A DNA stretch of 64,000 bases from Caryophanales bacterium (GCA_902362975.1 CABIYO010000009.1:1-64000); one strand, 5' to 3'; counted from the first letter of the stretch, positions 27,489-36,551 are shown. The notes: generated by a model not told the origin, from the letters alone. Numbers and translations are program-made.

Positions 27489-27499
27489 TCCCGCTCACC

Positions 27500-28081
27500 T
27501 CATTTCACTCTCAATTTTGCGCCGATCGGGATTCGACGGTCTGGGTACTTGTTCCACGTCCGCAACTGCTGGACGGACGTCCCATACTTCCGACCCAATG
27601 CCCAATAGGTGTCGCCCTTCTTGGCCACATGATAGCGGGCGGTCGTGGCTCTTGCTTTCTTGGGAGCCGGCTTCTTCTTCCCGCTTCGTGACGTCGGTTT
27701 TCGTGTCGGCTTTTGTTTCGGCGGGGCTTTCACCCACGGGCTTGTCGCAATCCGTATTTTCCGTACGGAGATGGACAGCGCCACTCCGTTCCCGATGTCT
27801 GCCGAATAGTCGCGTCCGATGTCTAAAATGACGACGTTTGAAGCGGTCGAGCGCCCCACATAACGAAGGAGCGCCCCTTTCCGCATGTATTCTCTCAATT
27901 TTTCAACCTGTGAAGAATAATCTTCACCAATGAGGACAGCCGAGAGGGAAAGTTCCTCCGGCTTTGCCTCGATATGGTCCGTGAAAGGTTCACCACGCTC
28001 GACGGCGTATTCTGTGGCTTCCACTTGGTCACGGTATGATTCTTTCTCGACATGGATGGTCACGTCTCCGAGTTTTGCCAT
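27500..28081 (-). CDS. LysM-domain tail/baseplate protein (XkdP-like)
   Basis: A 193-residue protein: a beta-rich N-terminal domain, a very basic Pro/Lys-rich linker (about 118-148) and a C-terminal LysM motif (YHVAKKGDTYWALGRKYG). XkdP-type proteins follow the tape measure gene in contractile-tail phages. It overlaps that gene by one base. Confidence 0.85.
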   Translation of the reverse strand: MAKLGDVTIHVEKESYRDQVEATEYAVERGEPFTDHIEAKPEELSLSAVLIGEDYSSQVEKLREYMRKGALLRYVGRSTASNVVILDIGRDYSADIGNGVALSISVRKIRIATSPWVKAPPKQKPTRKPTSRSGKKKPAPKKARATTARYHVAKKGDTYWALGRKYGTSVQQLRTWNKYPDRRIPIGAKLRVK

Positions 28082-30942
28082 CAGTAAGACACCTCCGGAT
28101 TATATAAATCTAGCAAGTGCGCGAACGCCTCATCCATGGCGTCACGTACTTGCCCTCTCACGTCGCCACCGCTTCCAGAACCGCCACCATTGACTTGAAT
28201 GGTCGGGTTGAAGTTGATGGTGCGGTTGTTGCTCGTGCTGTTGGTGTTCATTGTGCCGCTCGTCTCTGGCGTGATGCCCGCGACAGGCTGCTGAACGGTG
28301 TAGTTGAGTTGTCGTGCCATGTTGTCGACCATTCGCATCTCGTTTTGCATACCGAGCGCATAACCCTCTGTCGTCCATCCGCCGTATTCATAGAAGACTT
28401 TTGACGGAGAGTTGATGCCGAGGAGCCCCATTGTCTTGTCCATGACGGTCTCGGCCAAGGAGCCCGCAGCCTTCGCGAGCGATCCGAGCATGGACCCGAT
28501 CCCGTTGATAAGACCTTGTACGATGTCGGCCCCGATGCTGAACAGGTCGATCTCGCTGATGGCGCTTATGATAGCTGCACCGATCTCCCTCATGGCAGAG
28601 CCGACCGCTCCAATCAGCTGCAAAATCCCGTTGATGAGTGCCATGATGAGCTCACCACCGAGCGCAAGCATTTGAGGTAGGTTCTCGATGATGATGTTAA
28701 ATATCGCGGTCAGTAATTGGAGCGCGGCGGCCACCAGTTGCGGTAACATTTGAATCAATCCGTTGATGAGCGACACGACGATTTGAACCGCCGCATTGAT
28801 AATCATCGGCAGGTTTTGGATCAACATGTCCGCAATCGAAGTGATGAGCTGAATCGCGACGGTGATCAATTGCGGCAACATCGAGATGATGCCTTGAATC
28901 AACATCATTAAAATCTGAATGCCCGCGTTCAAAATGAGCGGCAGATTTTGAACGACCATATTGACGATTGTGGTGATGATTTGCATGACGACAGGTATCA
29001 AAGTCGGTAAAAGTTGAAGGATTCCTTGAATCAGCGACATCAGAATTTGAACGCCGGCCTGCAAAATCATCGGTAAGAGCGTGACGATATTGGTCAGCAA
29101 AGTCATGATGATTCCAAGCGCCGCCTGCAGCAACATCGGCAACAAAGTGATGATTGACTGCACCAAAGTCTGCAAAATTTGAACCCCTGCATTGATCAAA
29201 ACAGGTAAATTCGTGATGATTGCGTTCAGAATCGCCGTCAAAATCGATACGCCTGCCTGTACGAGCACTGGGAGCAACGTCGTGATTGTGGAGACGATAA
29301 ACGTGAGCAATTGCATCACGGCCCCCAGGACAATCGGTAGATTCGTGACGATGCCCTGCACGATGTTAGTCAGGATTTGGACACCTTGTTCGACCAGTCG
29401 CGGCAGATTCGTCGTGATGAACGTGACGAAATTGTTGATGATATTCGTCGCCGTCGTTGCGAGGTCCCCGCTCTTCGATTGAATCCCTTCGACAATCGTC
29501 GGAATGAACCGGGATGCCGAGATAAGTAGTCCAGGAAGCCCGCCGATTAAGAAGCCGATGATGGTTGGTAGCAAATTCTTGAACATTTCAAAAATTCCGG
29601 AGAAGTCTCCAGTGAACGCCTGTTTGATGGCGTCCATCGCCGCAGTCGCAAAACTGGTCAGCTTTTCAAGCATCCCGGAAATGATCGGGCCAAGGAATCC
29701 GGCGAGCCAGCCAAAGACTTCCTGCGCCTTCGCCTTGATTGCGTCCCAGGCACCGATGACAGCGTTACGGAAGCCCTCGTTTGTGGTCCATAGATGACGG
29801 ATGCCCCAAACAAGCCCGACAATGGCGGCAGAAACGAGCACGACGGTTCCCATCATGGCCGCGAATCCGGTGACGACCGGACCGATGAACGGCCAGACCG
29901 CTGCGAGTGCCGCCTGCATGCCACCAAACAAGCCGATACCGATGGCAAGCGGGCTCAAAATGAGCGTTAAAATCGGAATCAAGATCAAGAACGCCGCGAC
30001 GAGCTTCGCGATAGTCGGGTGCGCCTCGTTGAATCGGACGACCATGTCCGCGATCGCCTTGATGAAGCGGAAAATTGGGATCATGATCATGGCGAATACT
30101 TCAATCATCGGCTCGAACGCCTTCGAAAGGCTCTTCGACATGTCTTCAAACGCTTTTTTGTAGGCGCTGTTTGCTTCCATCGCCCCGTTGTGGAGCGTCT
30201 TGTAGAAAATGACCGCCCCTGCAGCCGCAATCAACGCCACGGCCGTAAATCGAAGCATACCCTGTTGGATCATCATGGTCATGTCACGGAGTTGTTTCAT
30301 GTTGGCGGTCGGTCCGAGCATTTTCAAAGCCAGAGCCGCCGGTTGCCCCTGCATGGCGATCTTGTTCATGCTATCCGCCACGCCTAGCAGACCGTTGTTC
30401 ACCCGGTAAAGCGGGTTGCCCATCCGGTTATAGTTATCCATGATGCGCTGCGCCTGGGTCGTCCGGTTCATTAGAGTCCCGACCGTTCGGATCATACTCA
30501 TCTTTTGCAACTCATCGTTAGCGATCATCTGGTCGGTCGCTTTCTTGTGCGCCGCTCCTGCCTTTTGTACTTCACGCATGAACTCGCGGTTGGAACCAGT
30601 GTAGTTCTTCGCACTCTGAGTCAACTTGAACATGTCATATTCTGCCTTGATAAGTTCGTCACGGAATGGGTAGAGTGCTTTCCGCTGTGCGTAAAACGCA
30701 CGTTGCATCTCTCGCCGCATTTCTAGCGCTTCTTGGGACATGCCTCGTGTTGACGTCATCATCCAGTTCGTCGCATCGCTCATTCGGCGGTAACTACGGA
30801 CGGTCATGTCGCCCTGTGAGTTGATCGTTGACCCCATCAGACGTGCATTGCGTGTCACTTCGTTAATCTGTCGGTTGATGTCGCGCAAAGGGTCTGCTTC
30901 CGCCATTATGTCAATCGCGATGTCGGTATCCCGTAGAGCCAT
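28081..30942 (-). CDS. Tape measure protein
   Basis: A 953-residue tape measure protein. The N-terminal about 230 residues are helical and charged. Hydrophobic segments follow at about 240-260, 310-335 and 355-385. Residues 513-776 are twelve tandem hydrophobic repeats of exactly 22 residues, and the C-terminus carries GINSPSKVFYEYGGWTTEGY, common to tape measure proteins. Length sets tail length. The ATG follows AGGGTG at the end of the chaperone frame. Confidence 0.93.
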   Translation of the reverse strand: MALRDTDIAIDIMAEADPLRDINRQINEVTRNARLMGSTINSQGDMTVRSYRRMSDATNWMMTSTRGMSQEALEMRREMQRAFYAQRKALYPFRDELIKAEYDMFKLTQSAKNYTGSNREFMREVQKAGAAHKKATDQMIANDELQKMSMIRTVGTLMNRTTQAQRIMDNYNRMGNPLYRVNNGLLGVADSMNKIAMQGQPAALALKMLGPTANMKQLRDMTMMIQQGMLRFTAVALIAAAGAVIFYKTLHNGAMEANSAYKKAFEDMSKSLSKAFEPMIEVFAMIMIPIFRFIKAIADMVVRFNEAHPTIAKLVAAFLILIPILTLILSPLAIGIGLFGGMQAALAAVWPFIGPVVTGFAAMMGTVVLVSAAIVGLVWGIRHLWTTNEGFRNAVIGAWDAIKAKAQEVFGWLAGFLGPIISGMLEKLTSFATAAMDAIKQAFTGDFSGIFEMFKNLLPTIIGFLIGGLPGLLISASRFIPTIVEGIQSKSGDLATTATNIINNFVTFITTNLPRLVEQGVQILTNIVQGIVTNLPIVLGAVMQLLTFIVSTITTLLPVLVQAGVSILTAILNAIITNLPVLINAGVQILQTLVQSIITLLPMLLQAALGIIMTLLTNIVTLLPMILQAGVQILMSLIQGILQLLPTLIPVVMQIITTIVNMVVQNLPLILNAGIQILMMLIQGIISMLPQLITVAIQLITSIADMLIQNLPMIINAAVQIVVSLINGLIQMLPQLVAAALQLLTAIFNIIIENLPQMLALGGELIMALINGILQLIGAVGSAMREIGAAIISAISEIDLFSIGADIVQGLINGIGSMLGSLAKAAGSLAETVMDKTMGLLGINSPSKVFYEYGGWTTEGYALGMQNEMRMVDNMARQLNYTVQQPVAGITPETSGTMNTNSTSNNRTINFNPTIQVNGGGSGSGGDVRGQVRDAMDEAFAHLLDLYNPEVSY
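28615..29406 (-). repeat. Twelve 66-bp coding repeats in the tape measure gene
   Basis: Each unit begins Leu-Pro and fits LPxLIxAGVQILxxLIxxII; successive LP pairs are all 22 residues apart, twelve times. DNA identity between units is only moderate, so expansion is not recent, but copy number changes would alter tail length in steps. Confidence 0.85.
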
Positions 30943-30947
30943 CTAGT

Positions 30948-31139
30948 TCACCCTTTCTTCTTTTTGCTCGCTTTCTTCTCAAGCTCGATTTGCATGTCGA
31001 GAGCGGCGTTTGCTTCCATCAGTGTGTGCATGTCCATGTTCATCACTTCGGTGTATGAAAATTTCTCACTCATGACGAGACGCCATAGCGCCCACTGTTG
31101 CCGTACCATTCCCTTATAAACCGATTTCGGTAAAGGTTT
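30948..31139 (-). CDS. Frameshift extension of the tail assembly chaperone
   Basis: The frame is open for about 63 codons (KPLPKSVYKG ... WRLVMSEKFSYTEVMN ... ending KKASKKKKG) immediately after the stop of the upstream chaperone gene, in the +1 (equivalently -2) frame. No good ribosome site precedes an internal ATG. The layout is that of the G/GT pair of tailed phages, where a programmed frameshift adds a second domain shortly before the tape measure gene. The slip site is not certain; CTTATGGGCTAAA at the stop codon is the likely place. Confidence 0.75.
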   Translation of the reverse strand, partial: KPLPKSVYKGMVRQQWALWRLVMSEKFSYTEVMNMDMHTLMEANAALDMQIELEKKASKKKKG

Positions 31140-31401
31140 AGCCCATAAGAAACGTCGAAGCCTCTTTCATGAGTTCCTGGAATGCCTTGTGCCCGATTTC
31201 TTCCGCTGTTTCCCAAGACACTTTAGGCGACACGATGACGTGCTTCATCAGTTCGTCATAGAGTTTCTCTTCGACGATGTTCCCATTGAAGTCCTTCGAG
31301 CGGTCACGTAGTTGTACGCCGGCACGAACGCCTGGATGTTGCAGCACGTATTCTTTTTCATCGATTGTTACTGTTTTCTGGTTGTTTGCATTTTTAGACA
31401 T
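31138..31401 (-). CDS. Tail assembly chaperone (XkdN-like, G protein)
   Basis: An 87-residue protein between the tube and tape measure genes. KTVTIDEKEYVLQHPGVRAG and the helical remainder fit tail-chaperone G proteins. The start is the ATG 9 nt after AAGGGAG; the earlier in-frame ATG at 31428 has no site. Confidence 0.78.
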   Translation of the reverse strand: MSKNANNQKTVTIDEKEYVLQHPGVRAGVQLRDRSKDFNGNIVEEKLYDELMKHVIVSPKVSWETAEEIGHKAFQELMKEASTFLMG

Positions 31402-31444
31402 TGCGAGTATCTCCCTTTTTGTAGCCATATTTTTTAGTCTCCTA

Positions 31445-31473
31445 ACAAAAAAGCGGGACCCGAAAGCCCCGCT
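31445..31473 (-). terminator. Terminator between tail tube and chaperone genes
   Basis: An 8-bp stem (AGCGGGGC with GTCCCGCT) and loop TTTCGG are followed by TTTTTTG on the minus strand. It probably lowers expression of tail genes beyond the abundant tube and sheath. Confidence 0.8.
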
Positions 31474-31478
31474 GTTTC

Positions 31479-31871
31479 TTATTGATCCACGAAGTCGAAC
31501 ACACGAACCTCGACTTCACGGTCTTCCACTTCATCTGAAAGCGTCCCAGACGGTGTTTTGACGAACATCGCCTGTGTGCCACCGACCTTCTCGTCCGGCG
31601 TTGTGACCCAAATCGGGAACATCGTCCGGGCGTTTGCCAATCGTTTCACCAAAGCAAGCGAAGGCGACGTCTGCGACAACGTGATCGTGATGGTTCCGAT
31701 TGTGTTGTTCGTGATAGCGACGGCAACATCTCCGAACGCATCGACCTTCGCGTTGAAGTTGTCCTCGTCCTTCTTCCACTCAACGAATGAACCTTCTGAA
31801 AATCCTGTGATGAACTGACCGTCGATATTGATCGACGTATCTCGTGCGTCAACCGTTCTTACCTCTGGCAT
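31479..31871 (-). CDS. Tail tube protein (XkdM-like)
   Basis: A 130-residue beta-rich protein following the sheath gene (TVDARDTSINIDGQFITGFSE, cut here as the N-terminal motif INIDGQFITG). Size, order and the strong terminator after it fit the major tube protein of contractile tails. Confidence 0.85.
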   Translation of the reverse strand: MPEVRTVDARDTSINIDGQFITGFSEGSFVEWKKDEDNFNAKVDAFGDVAVAITNNTIGTITITLSQTSPSLALVKRLANARTMFPIWVTTPDEKVGGTQAMFVKTPSGTLSDEVEDREVEVRVFDFVDQ

Positions 31872-31887
31872 GTGTTTCCCTCCTCAA

Positions 31888-32877
31888 TTAGATACGAATT
31901 TGTCCTTTAACTCGAACCTCGTGAATAGCGCCAGCTAGGGCGAACTCAAAAGATAGTCCAGCATATACGCGAGCGGCACGGTCACCTGGGTCGACCTGTT
32001 CACGTGGCAACGTGGTGATCGTATAGTCTGGCATCTTGTCCGCCGTCTGTGCCACGATTCCTTGGTTGTAGGCACGTTGAAGCGTTGTCGTCGCCGCTCC
32101 ATCAATCAATCCAATACCACGGGCGTCGTATGGGACCTTGTCAGCGTTCTGGAGCGCGTATTGAATCTCGTTCTCCATATCCACCTTGACGAAGTCCTTG
32201 CCATGCAATGCGTCGATGAACTCACCCGATGCATCAATGCCGTCCGTGAGCTGTCCTTTTCCTGCTTTCATGACGTAGGCGAGTGCATTGTCCAATTCGA
32301 CCTCTGCAAGCTCGCTCTCTGTGAGGTATCGTGGCGTGATGCCGACGAAATTCCCCTTGAACTTCCACGTGATGGAGCCGACAGGGAGCGAACCGAGCGA
32401 ACCGACTGCGGCCGCATCCAAATGCTCGCCTGCGACGTTGTGGTCGAACACAATCGTGCGTTTTTTGTTCTTGAGCGCCTCACGTCCTGTATTGTCATCC
32501 ACGAGAGCGGCGAAGAACTTGAAGTCTTTTGCGGCAACAAGCGTCGCGACCTCAAGCTGATCGGCAGCCAAATCGTTCGCGAGAAGGACGAAGTGCCATC
32601 CTCGGTTGTAGAACCCATCGAGCGCCGCCTCTGGTGCGCCCGTCTCGTATGTGGCGACAGCAACGACGTCTGGGCGGTTATTCTGTGAGAAAACAGTGGA
32701 CGCCTTGGCATAAGTCGGTGTCCCGCTTGCAAAATCGACCGCCAAAGCATCGAGCGAAGCATATTCCTTGTAGGTTGGTGTGCCGACCGCTTCCGTGAGG
32801 ATGAGGACTCGCCCTAGTCCAACACGGGGAGCAGGCGACGACACGCTAATGTCGACGATTACGTCTTTCAATGGCAT
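31888..32877 (-). CDS. Tail sheath protein (DUF3383-type)
   Basis: A 329-residue sheath protein with N-terminal VDISVSSPAPRVGLGRVLIL and the C-terminal strand LSFEFALAGAIHEVRVKGQI typical of DUF3383/XkdK-like sheaths. Its presence identifies the particle as contractile. Confidence 0.85.
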   Translation of the reverse strand: MPLKDVIVDISVSSPAPRVGLGRVLILTEAVGTPTYKEYASLDALAVDFASGTPTYAKASTVFSQNNRPDVVAVATYETGAPEAALDGFYNRGWHFVLLANDLAADQLEVATLVAAKDFKFFAALVDDNTGREALKNKKRTIVFDHNVAGEHLDAAAVGSLGSLPVGSITWKFKGNFVGITPRYLTESELAEVELDNALAYVMKAGKGQLTDGIDASGEFIDALHGKDFVKVDMENEIQYALQNADKVPYDARGIGLIDGAATTTLQRAYNQGIVAQTADKMPDYTITTLPREQVDPGDRAARVYAGLSFEFALAGAIHEVRVKGQIRI

Positions 32878-32889
32878 GTGATAACCTCC

Positions 32890-33354
32890 TTAAATTTCCG
32901 GTACGATGACCGATTCAATGTTTTCGAATTCTGGTTGTGTCTCGATATGGCGAATCCGGAACCGTACATCGAGCCCGACACGACGTTCACTGTCAATCGT
33001 GAGGAACGTGTCTCGGTTTTGAAACCCTTCCAGCCGAACGACCGTGATTCCCGAATCGCCTAGCCATTGTCTTGCGTTCCTCATCTTGAAGAACATCGCC
33101 GTCTGGTGAGCGAGTCCTTGTGCCTCTGTGGCGCTCTGAGAATGCCATGTGAGCGAGAAGACCATCTCGACGTCCTCTACTATGTCTTGACCGACTTCGG
33201 CGTGAGAGACAGGCAGATAGGGCGATGTGATGGTGTAGGAACAGAAGGGATAAGCGGGCTGTGGTGCGTTCGATGCTTGAAGAACGACTTCATGCCCCGT
33301 GTTCGTCTTGATATGACCGATGATAGTGCTCTTGATAGCTTGATAGTCGATCAT
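32890..33354 (-). CDS. Neck / tail terminator-like protein
   Basis: A 154-residue protein just before the sheath. PYPFCSYTI-like (AYPFCSYTITSPY) and the GLDVRFRIRHI strand match small neck or tail terminator proteins of Gram-positive phages. Overlaps the gene upstream by 4 bp. Confidence 0.65.
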   Translation of the reverse strand: MIDYQAIKSTIIGHIKTNTGHEVVLQASNAPQPAYPFCSYTITSPYLPVSHAEVGQDIVEDVEMVFSLTWHSQSATEAQGLAHQTAMFFKMRNARQWLGDSGITVVRLEGFQNRDTFLTIDSERRVGLDVRFRIRHIETQPEFENIESVIVPEI

Positions 33355-33716
33355 GGCGCCACCTCATTGAAGGCGCTGACGTGTTTGAGCGTGTAGGAGT
33401 TGAAGTCTCCGTAATCCTCGAAAGGAATCATCGCCTCGACATGATACGTCTTGCCCTTGTAGTCGATTTTTGCCTTGGGCGGGATGACGACCGACTTGGA
33501 GATGATGAGCGTTCGGTCCGCATCGGTCAATCGTCCGCCAGATTGATAGATTTGACGTTGCGTGAGAGGCAAGAGAGCGCCCGTGTGTGACGTTGTGACG
33601 GGCGCACCTTCCACCCATTCGCCGATATGGTTGAAAGCCCCTGCGGACTCAATCTCGAGCTGGAAGGACACGCTGTATTTGTCTATCAACCGTTTGAATC
33701 GATAAATCTCTGGCAT
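33351..33716 (-). CDS. Head closure or connector-like protein
   Basis: A 121-residue protein in the connector cluster between capsid and sheath, with beta-rich pattern (IDYKGKTYHVEAMIPFEDYG). Probably head closure. Assigned by position. Confidence 0.55.
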   Translation of the reverse strand: MPEIYRFKRLIDKYSVSFQLEIESAGAFNHIGEWVEGAPVTTSHTGALLPLTQRQIYQSGGRLTDADRTLIISKSVVIPPKAKIDYKGKTYHVEAMIPFEDYGDFNSYTLKHVSAFNEVAP

Positions 33717-33727
33717 CGTGTCACTCC

Positions 33728-34237
33728 TTACTCTAATTTGTGGTCCATGCTACCGATCATGTTGCCGGTGTCGACCAAAGGATTTGAACTTCCCTTTTCG
33801 CGAACCGTCAGCTCCACGTTTGGTGGGTCTTTCAAGTCTCGGGCGAAGTCTTGGAGCTTGCCCTTGGCTTCGAGTGCCAGGGCGTACAGTAATGCATCTG
33901 CAGGCACACCGTTCAAGATTGCCTCACCGATGAGCCTCTGATACTTCTCGACGATTGCGGGTCCGTGTTCATCCCATCCCGCTCGAATGAACGAGCGTTC
34001 CGGAATCTTGATGTGAGTCGTCGTCTTTTTCAAGCTGATCCCGAACTTGTAGCGGAAGAATCCCCGCATCTTGTCCGTCACTTGGATGTCGACGCCGAAC
34101 TCGTGAACCGCTGCCAACATCTGCGTGTGACCGCTCCCGAAGTACCCGACTCGCACCCGCCGTCCATTGAAGGAATCAGCGGATGAGATCGCTTGAGGGA
34201 TTCGGTTCTTGTCACGGATACGTATCTTGGACCTCAT
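33728..34237 (-). CDS. HK97 gp10-like tail completion protein
   Basis: A 169-residue protein. HEFGVDIQVTDKMRGFF and IPERSFIRAGWDEHG fit HK97 gp10/virion morphogenesis proteins. The ATG overlaps the previous stop (ATGA); upstream in-frame codons to 34288 belong to the preceding gene's region. Confidence 0.72.
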   Translation of the reverse strand: MRSKIRIRDKNRIPQAISSADSFNGRRVRVGYFGSGHTQMLAAVHEFGVDIQVTDKMRGFFRYKFGISLKKTTTHIKIPERSFIRAGWDEHGPAIVEKYQRLIGEAILNGVPADALLYALALEAKGKLQDFARDLKDPPNVELTVREKGSSNPLVDTGNMIGSMDHKLE

Positions 34238-34608
34238 CGTCTCCACCCCATCGGAATGAATTTGATGTCGGAATGATACGGCGCCCAATGTTGGTGAGCC
34301 ATGCTGTAAAGCGAGCCGTCCGTTGTCGATGCGAAGGATTGGCTCATGCCTCCGATGGATTCGGAGACGACACCGCCCCGTTGAGAAGCGCCGTCGCCTG
34401 TCTTAATCCATTCGTAGATTCCTAGCTTCACGGGAGCGGGCAATACGAGAACGCCCGTCTCTGGATTCACTAGAGAGAGAAAATCGATTTTGTCGCAATA
34501 CTCTTGGGCCGCCTTGATTCCCGACTCGAGCATCAACGTGAGATAGGCATCCCGTGACGTATCGTCGAGCGGGACCCCGAGCAAGCCCTTGAGTTCATCG
34601 AGCGTCAT
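34234..34608 (-). CDS. Head-tail connector protein (gp6/YqbG-like)
   Basis: A 124-residue protein (MTLDELKGLLGVPLDDTSRD, LESGIKAAQEYCDKIDF) with the helical pattern of head-tail adaptors. The start is 8 nt after GAGGG, inside the end of the YqbF-like gene; a GTG three codons upstream is also possible. Confidence 0.75.
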   Translation of the reverse strand: MTLDELKGLLGVPLDDTSRDAYLTLMLESGIKAAQEYCDKIDFLSLVNPETGVLVLPAPVKLGIYEWIKTGDGASQRGGVVSESIGGMSQSFASTTDGSLYSMAHQHWAPYHSDIKFIPMGWRR

Positions 34609-34609
34609 G

Positions 34610-34852
34610 TCACTCACCCTCTAACAATTTGAGTAAATCCTCTTTCTTTTGCTCCGGATTGTGTTCGATTTCCCGCTTCTCGAGCTCCTCGATGATTTCC
34701 GCTTTCGTGGATTTCATCGAGATTTTCTCGCCTTCCTCGTCTTCGATGACTCGCTTGTAGCCCACACCTTTGTAAAAAATGCGGAAGCGGCGTTCATCGA
34801 CTTCGAGGACGTTGCCGTTCTTCTCAATCTTGATCAATTCTTGTTCAGCCAT
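34610..34852 (-). CDS. Small YqbF-like protein with a SAP/HeH-type motif
   Basis: An 80-residue protein: a short beta part (RRFRIFYKGVGYKRV) and a C-terminal helix-extension-helix motif (KAEIIEELEKREIEHNPEQK). Proteins like this follow the capsid gene in many Bacillus phages. Role unknown. Confidence 0.7.
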   Translation of the reverse strand: MAEQELIKIEKNGNVLEVDERRFRIFYKGVGYKRVIEDEEGEKISMKSTKAEIIEELEKREIEHNPEQKKEDLLKLLEGE

Positions 34853-34878
34853 ATACTTGAACCTCCCTTATCGTTGAA

Positions 34879-35796
34879 TTATGGTGTGACGTCTGGTGTG
34901 AGGACGGCGAACGCCTCGTCTTTCAAGACCATGAATCCGACGTGCATTGTGGCACGAAGCGCGAACATGTCACGCTCCCAAAGGTTGAGCGGCACTCCAC
35001 CTTCGTCGACGACAGTCGAGAGTGTGGCTTGGTCAGAGATTGAGTATTCGATGTCTTGGAGGATACCGAAACGAGCGTAATCCCAGTCACCTGTCATCGC
35101 CACCGCTTTTGTCTTGTCGAACGAAGAGCCGTTCACGTATGCGATAGGCAATCCGAGGATGTCGTCTGGGGCTGTTCCGTCACCCTTGACGAAGATTGGA
35201 CGTCCAGTCGAGTCGAGTTCACCACGGAACACTTGTTTGAGCGAGCGGACCGTTGCGATTCCGTCTGGGTCAATCTCATTGTCCTCGACAAGACCGATGA
35301 GCCCGTTCAATTGTGGGTATAGCGGTTCAGAATCGATGTGAGCCACCGTGTTCGATGCAGCAGTTGCGGCCGCTAGGATGTTTTGACCTGCCGCATATGG
35401 TGTGGCAGTCCCGAAGAGTGCCGCTTGGTCGAACTTTTTGTAGAACGCTTCGGCAATCTTTGGACGGATCATGTTGAAGAAGTCAGAGACCGTGTAACGG
35501 AGGAATTCTTTCGAGACAGGGATGATGACCCCGAGTTTCTTCGCTTCCATCTCGGCAGTCAACCATGTCGCCTTAGACGTTTGGATGCGCTCCGCCTCTC
35601 CTACCCAGTAAGCCCCTGGCCCTTCTGCGAGGTACGTGATTTCTTTCTTAGGAGCGGTCATTTCTTCTGCTTGTGCGAGTTGCATGACGGCAGAGTTCTG
35701 AACGACCTCTCCGACAACTGCAGCCGCGAATTGCGTTGGGATGTTCCCATCCTTCGCATCCATCAATAAAACGTTATCTGGGTTGAATGTTCGCAT
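34879..35796 (-). CDS. Major capsid protein (HK97 fold)
   Basis: A 305-residue capsid protein directly after the scaffold gene. Motifs GAYWVGEAERIQTSKATW and the C-terminal FALRATMHVGFMVLKDEAF are typical of P22/HK97-type capsids. No LQFFA-like cleavage motif is seen at its N-terminus (MRTFNPDNVLL). Confidence 0.9.
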   Translation of the reverse strand: MRTFNPDNVLLMDAKDGNIPTQFAAAVVGEVVQNSAVMQLAQAEEMTAPKKEITYLAEGPGAYWVGEAERIQTSKATWLTAEMEAKKLGVIIPVSKEFLRYTVSDFFNMIRPKIAEAFYKKFDQAALFGTATPYAAGQNILAAATAASNTVAHIDSEPLYPQLNGLIGLVEDNEIDPDGIATVRSLKQVFRGELDSTGRPIFVKGDGTAPDDILGLPIAYVNGSSFDKTKAVAMTGDWDYARFGILQDIEYSISDQATLSTVVDEGGVPLNLWERDMFALRATMHVGFMVLKDEAFAVLTPDVTP

Positions 35797-35815
35797 GAAT
35801 GTTTACCTTCTTTCG

Positions 35816-36457
35816 TTATTTTTTGATTTGGTTGGCACGGATCGTGTCCATGACCGACTTGAAGCCAGATGCACCATTGGCACCGCTACCGTTGCCCGGA
35901 TTGTATCCGGCATCTTTGAACTTCGCATCGACTTGCGCCTTGACTTGCTTGTTGATGATGTCCGTGATTGCCTTGATTTTGGCATCTGTCGCACCGTTAC
36001 GGGCATCCTCGTCATCACCTTCATTCGTCACGACAAAGTCGAGCAATTCGGCATCGAGTCCTTCTTTCGCCAATTGACGGACCGCATAGAACTCGTTCTT
36101 GGACTTCAAGAGCTCCGCTTGTCCTTGCTGGAGTTTTTCTTCCGCTTCTTTGGCGAGCTGTTCTTTCGACTTGCCTTGGTTCTTCAACTGATCAATCGTC
36201 GTTTGAAGTTCCTTTTGTTTCTTGCCGTACTCGTTGCGAATCTGGTCTTGAGCGGATTTGAGTAATGAATCGATCTGTGCCTGTTGCTCCGGTGTGAAGA
36301 TAGGATTTGCGCCTTGGCCACCGTTATCCGTGCCACCTTCTGCGCCTCCACCTTCACCGCCTTGAGAACCAGCACCGCCGCCTTCTCCTCCCTCTCCGCC
36401 TTCAGCGAAGAATTGCAAATCGAGTGTGAGCGGGAATTTTGTCTTTTGTTTGAACAT
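35816..36457 (-). CDS. Capsid scaffold with Prp-type N-terminal cleavage motif
   Basis: A 213-residue scaffold: a Gly/Glu-rich stretch (about 18-45), a long coiled coil (about 65-125) and a helical C-terminus. It begins MFKQKTKFPLTLDLQFFAEG; LDLQFFA resembles the host L27 motif LNLQFFA cut by Prp. In staphylococcal phage 80alpha the scaffold is cut by host Prp at such a motif. The ATG is the first with a plausible site; the frame is open farther upstream without a start context. Confidence 0.88.
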   Translation of the reverse strand: MFKQKTKFPLTLDLQFFAEGGEGGEGGGAGSQGGEGGGAEGGTDNGGQGANPIFTPEQQAQIDSLLKSAQDQIRNEYGKKQKELQTTIDQLKNQGKSKEQLAKEAEEKLQQGQAELLKSKNEFYAVRQLAKEGLDAELLDFVVTNEGDDEDARNGATDAKIKAITDIINKQVKAQVDAKFKDAGYNPGNGSGANGASGFKSVMDTIRANQIKK

Positions 36458-36551
36458 GTGAATGCCTCCATTATGCGTATCGATTATCGAGCCGATTAGG
36501 AGCCGACATGCGTATCCACCTCGTATCGCGTCAATCGAGCCGCAAGTGATT

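Noticed and set aside
28615..29406. Regular 66-bp spacing as a possible CRISPR array
   Set aside because: The period is a protein repeat in frame within the tape measure gene; repeats are degenerate at DNA level and no constant spacer/repeat pattern exists.
32062..32688. A 208-codon plus-strand frame opposite the sheath gene
   Set aside because: Antisense shadow of the sheath gene; rich in Cys, Arg and His and without a start signal.
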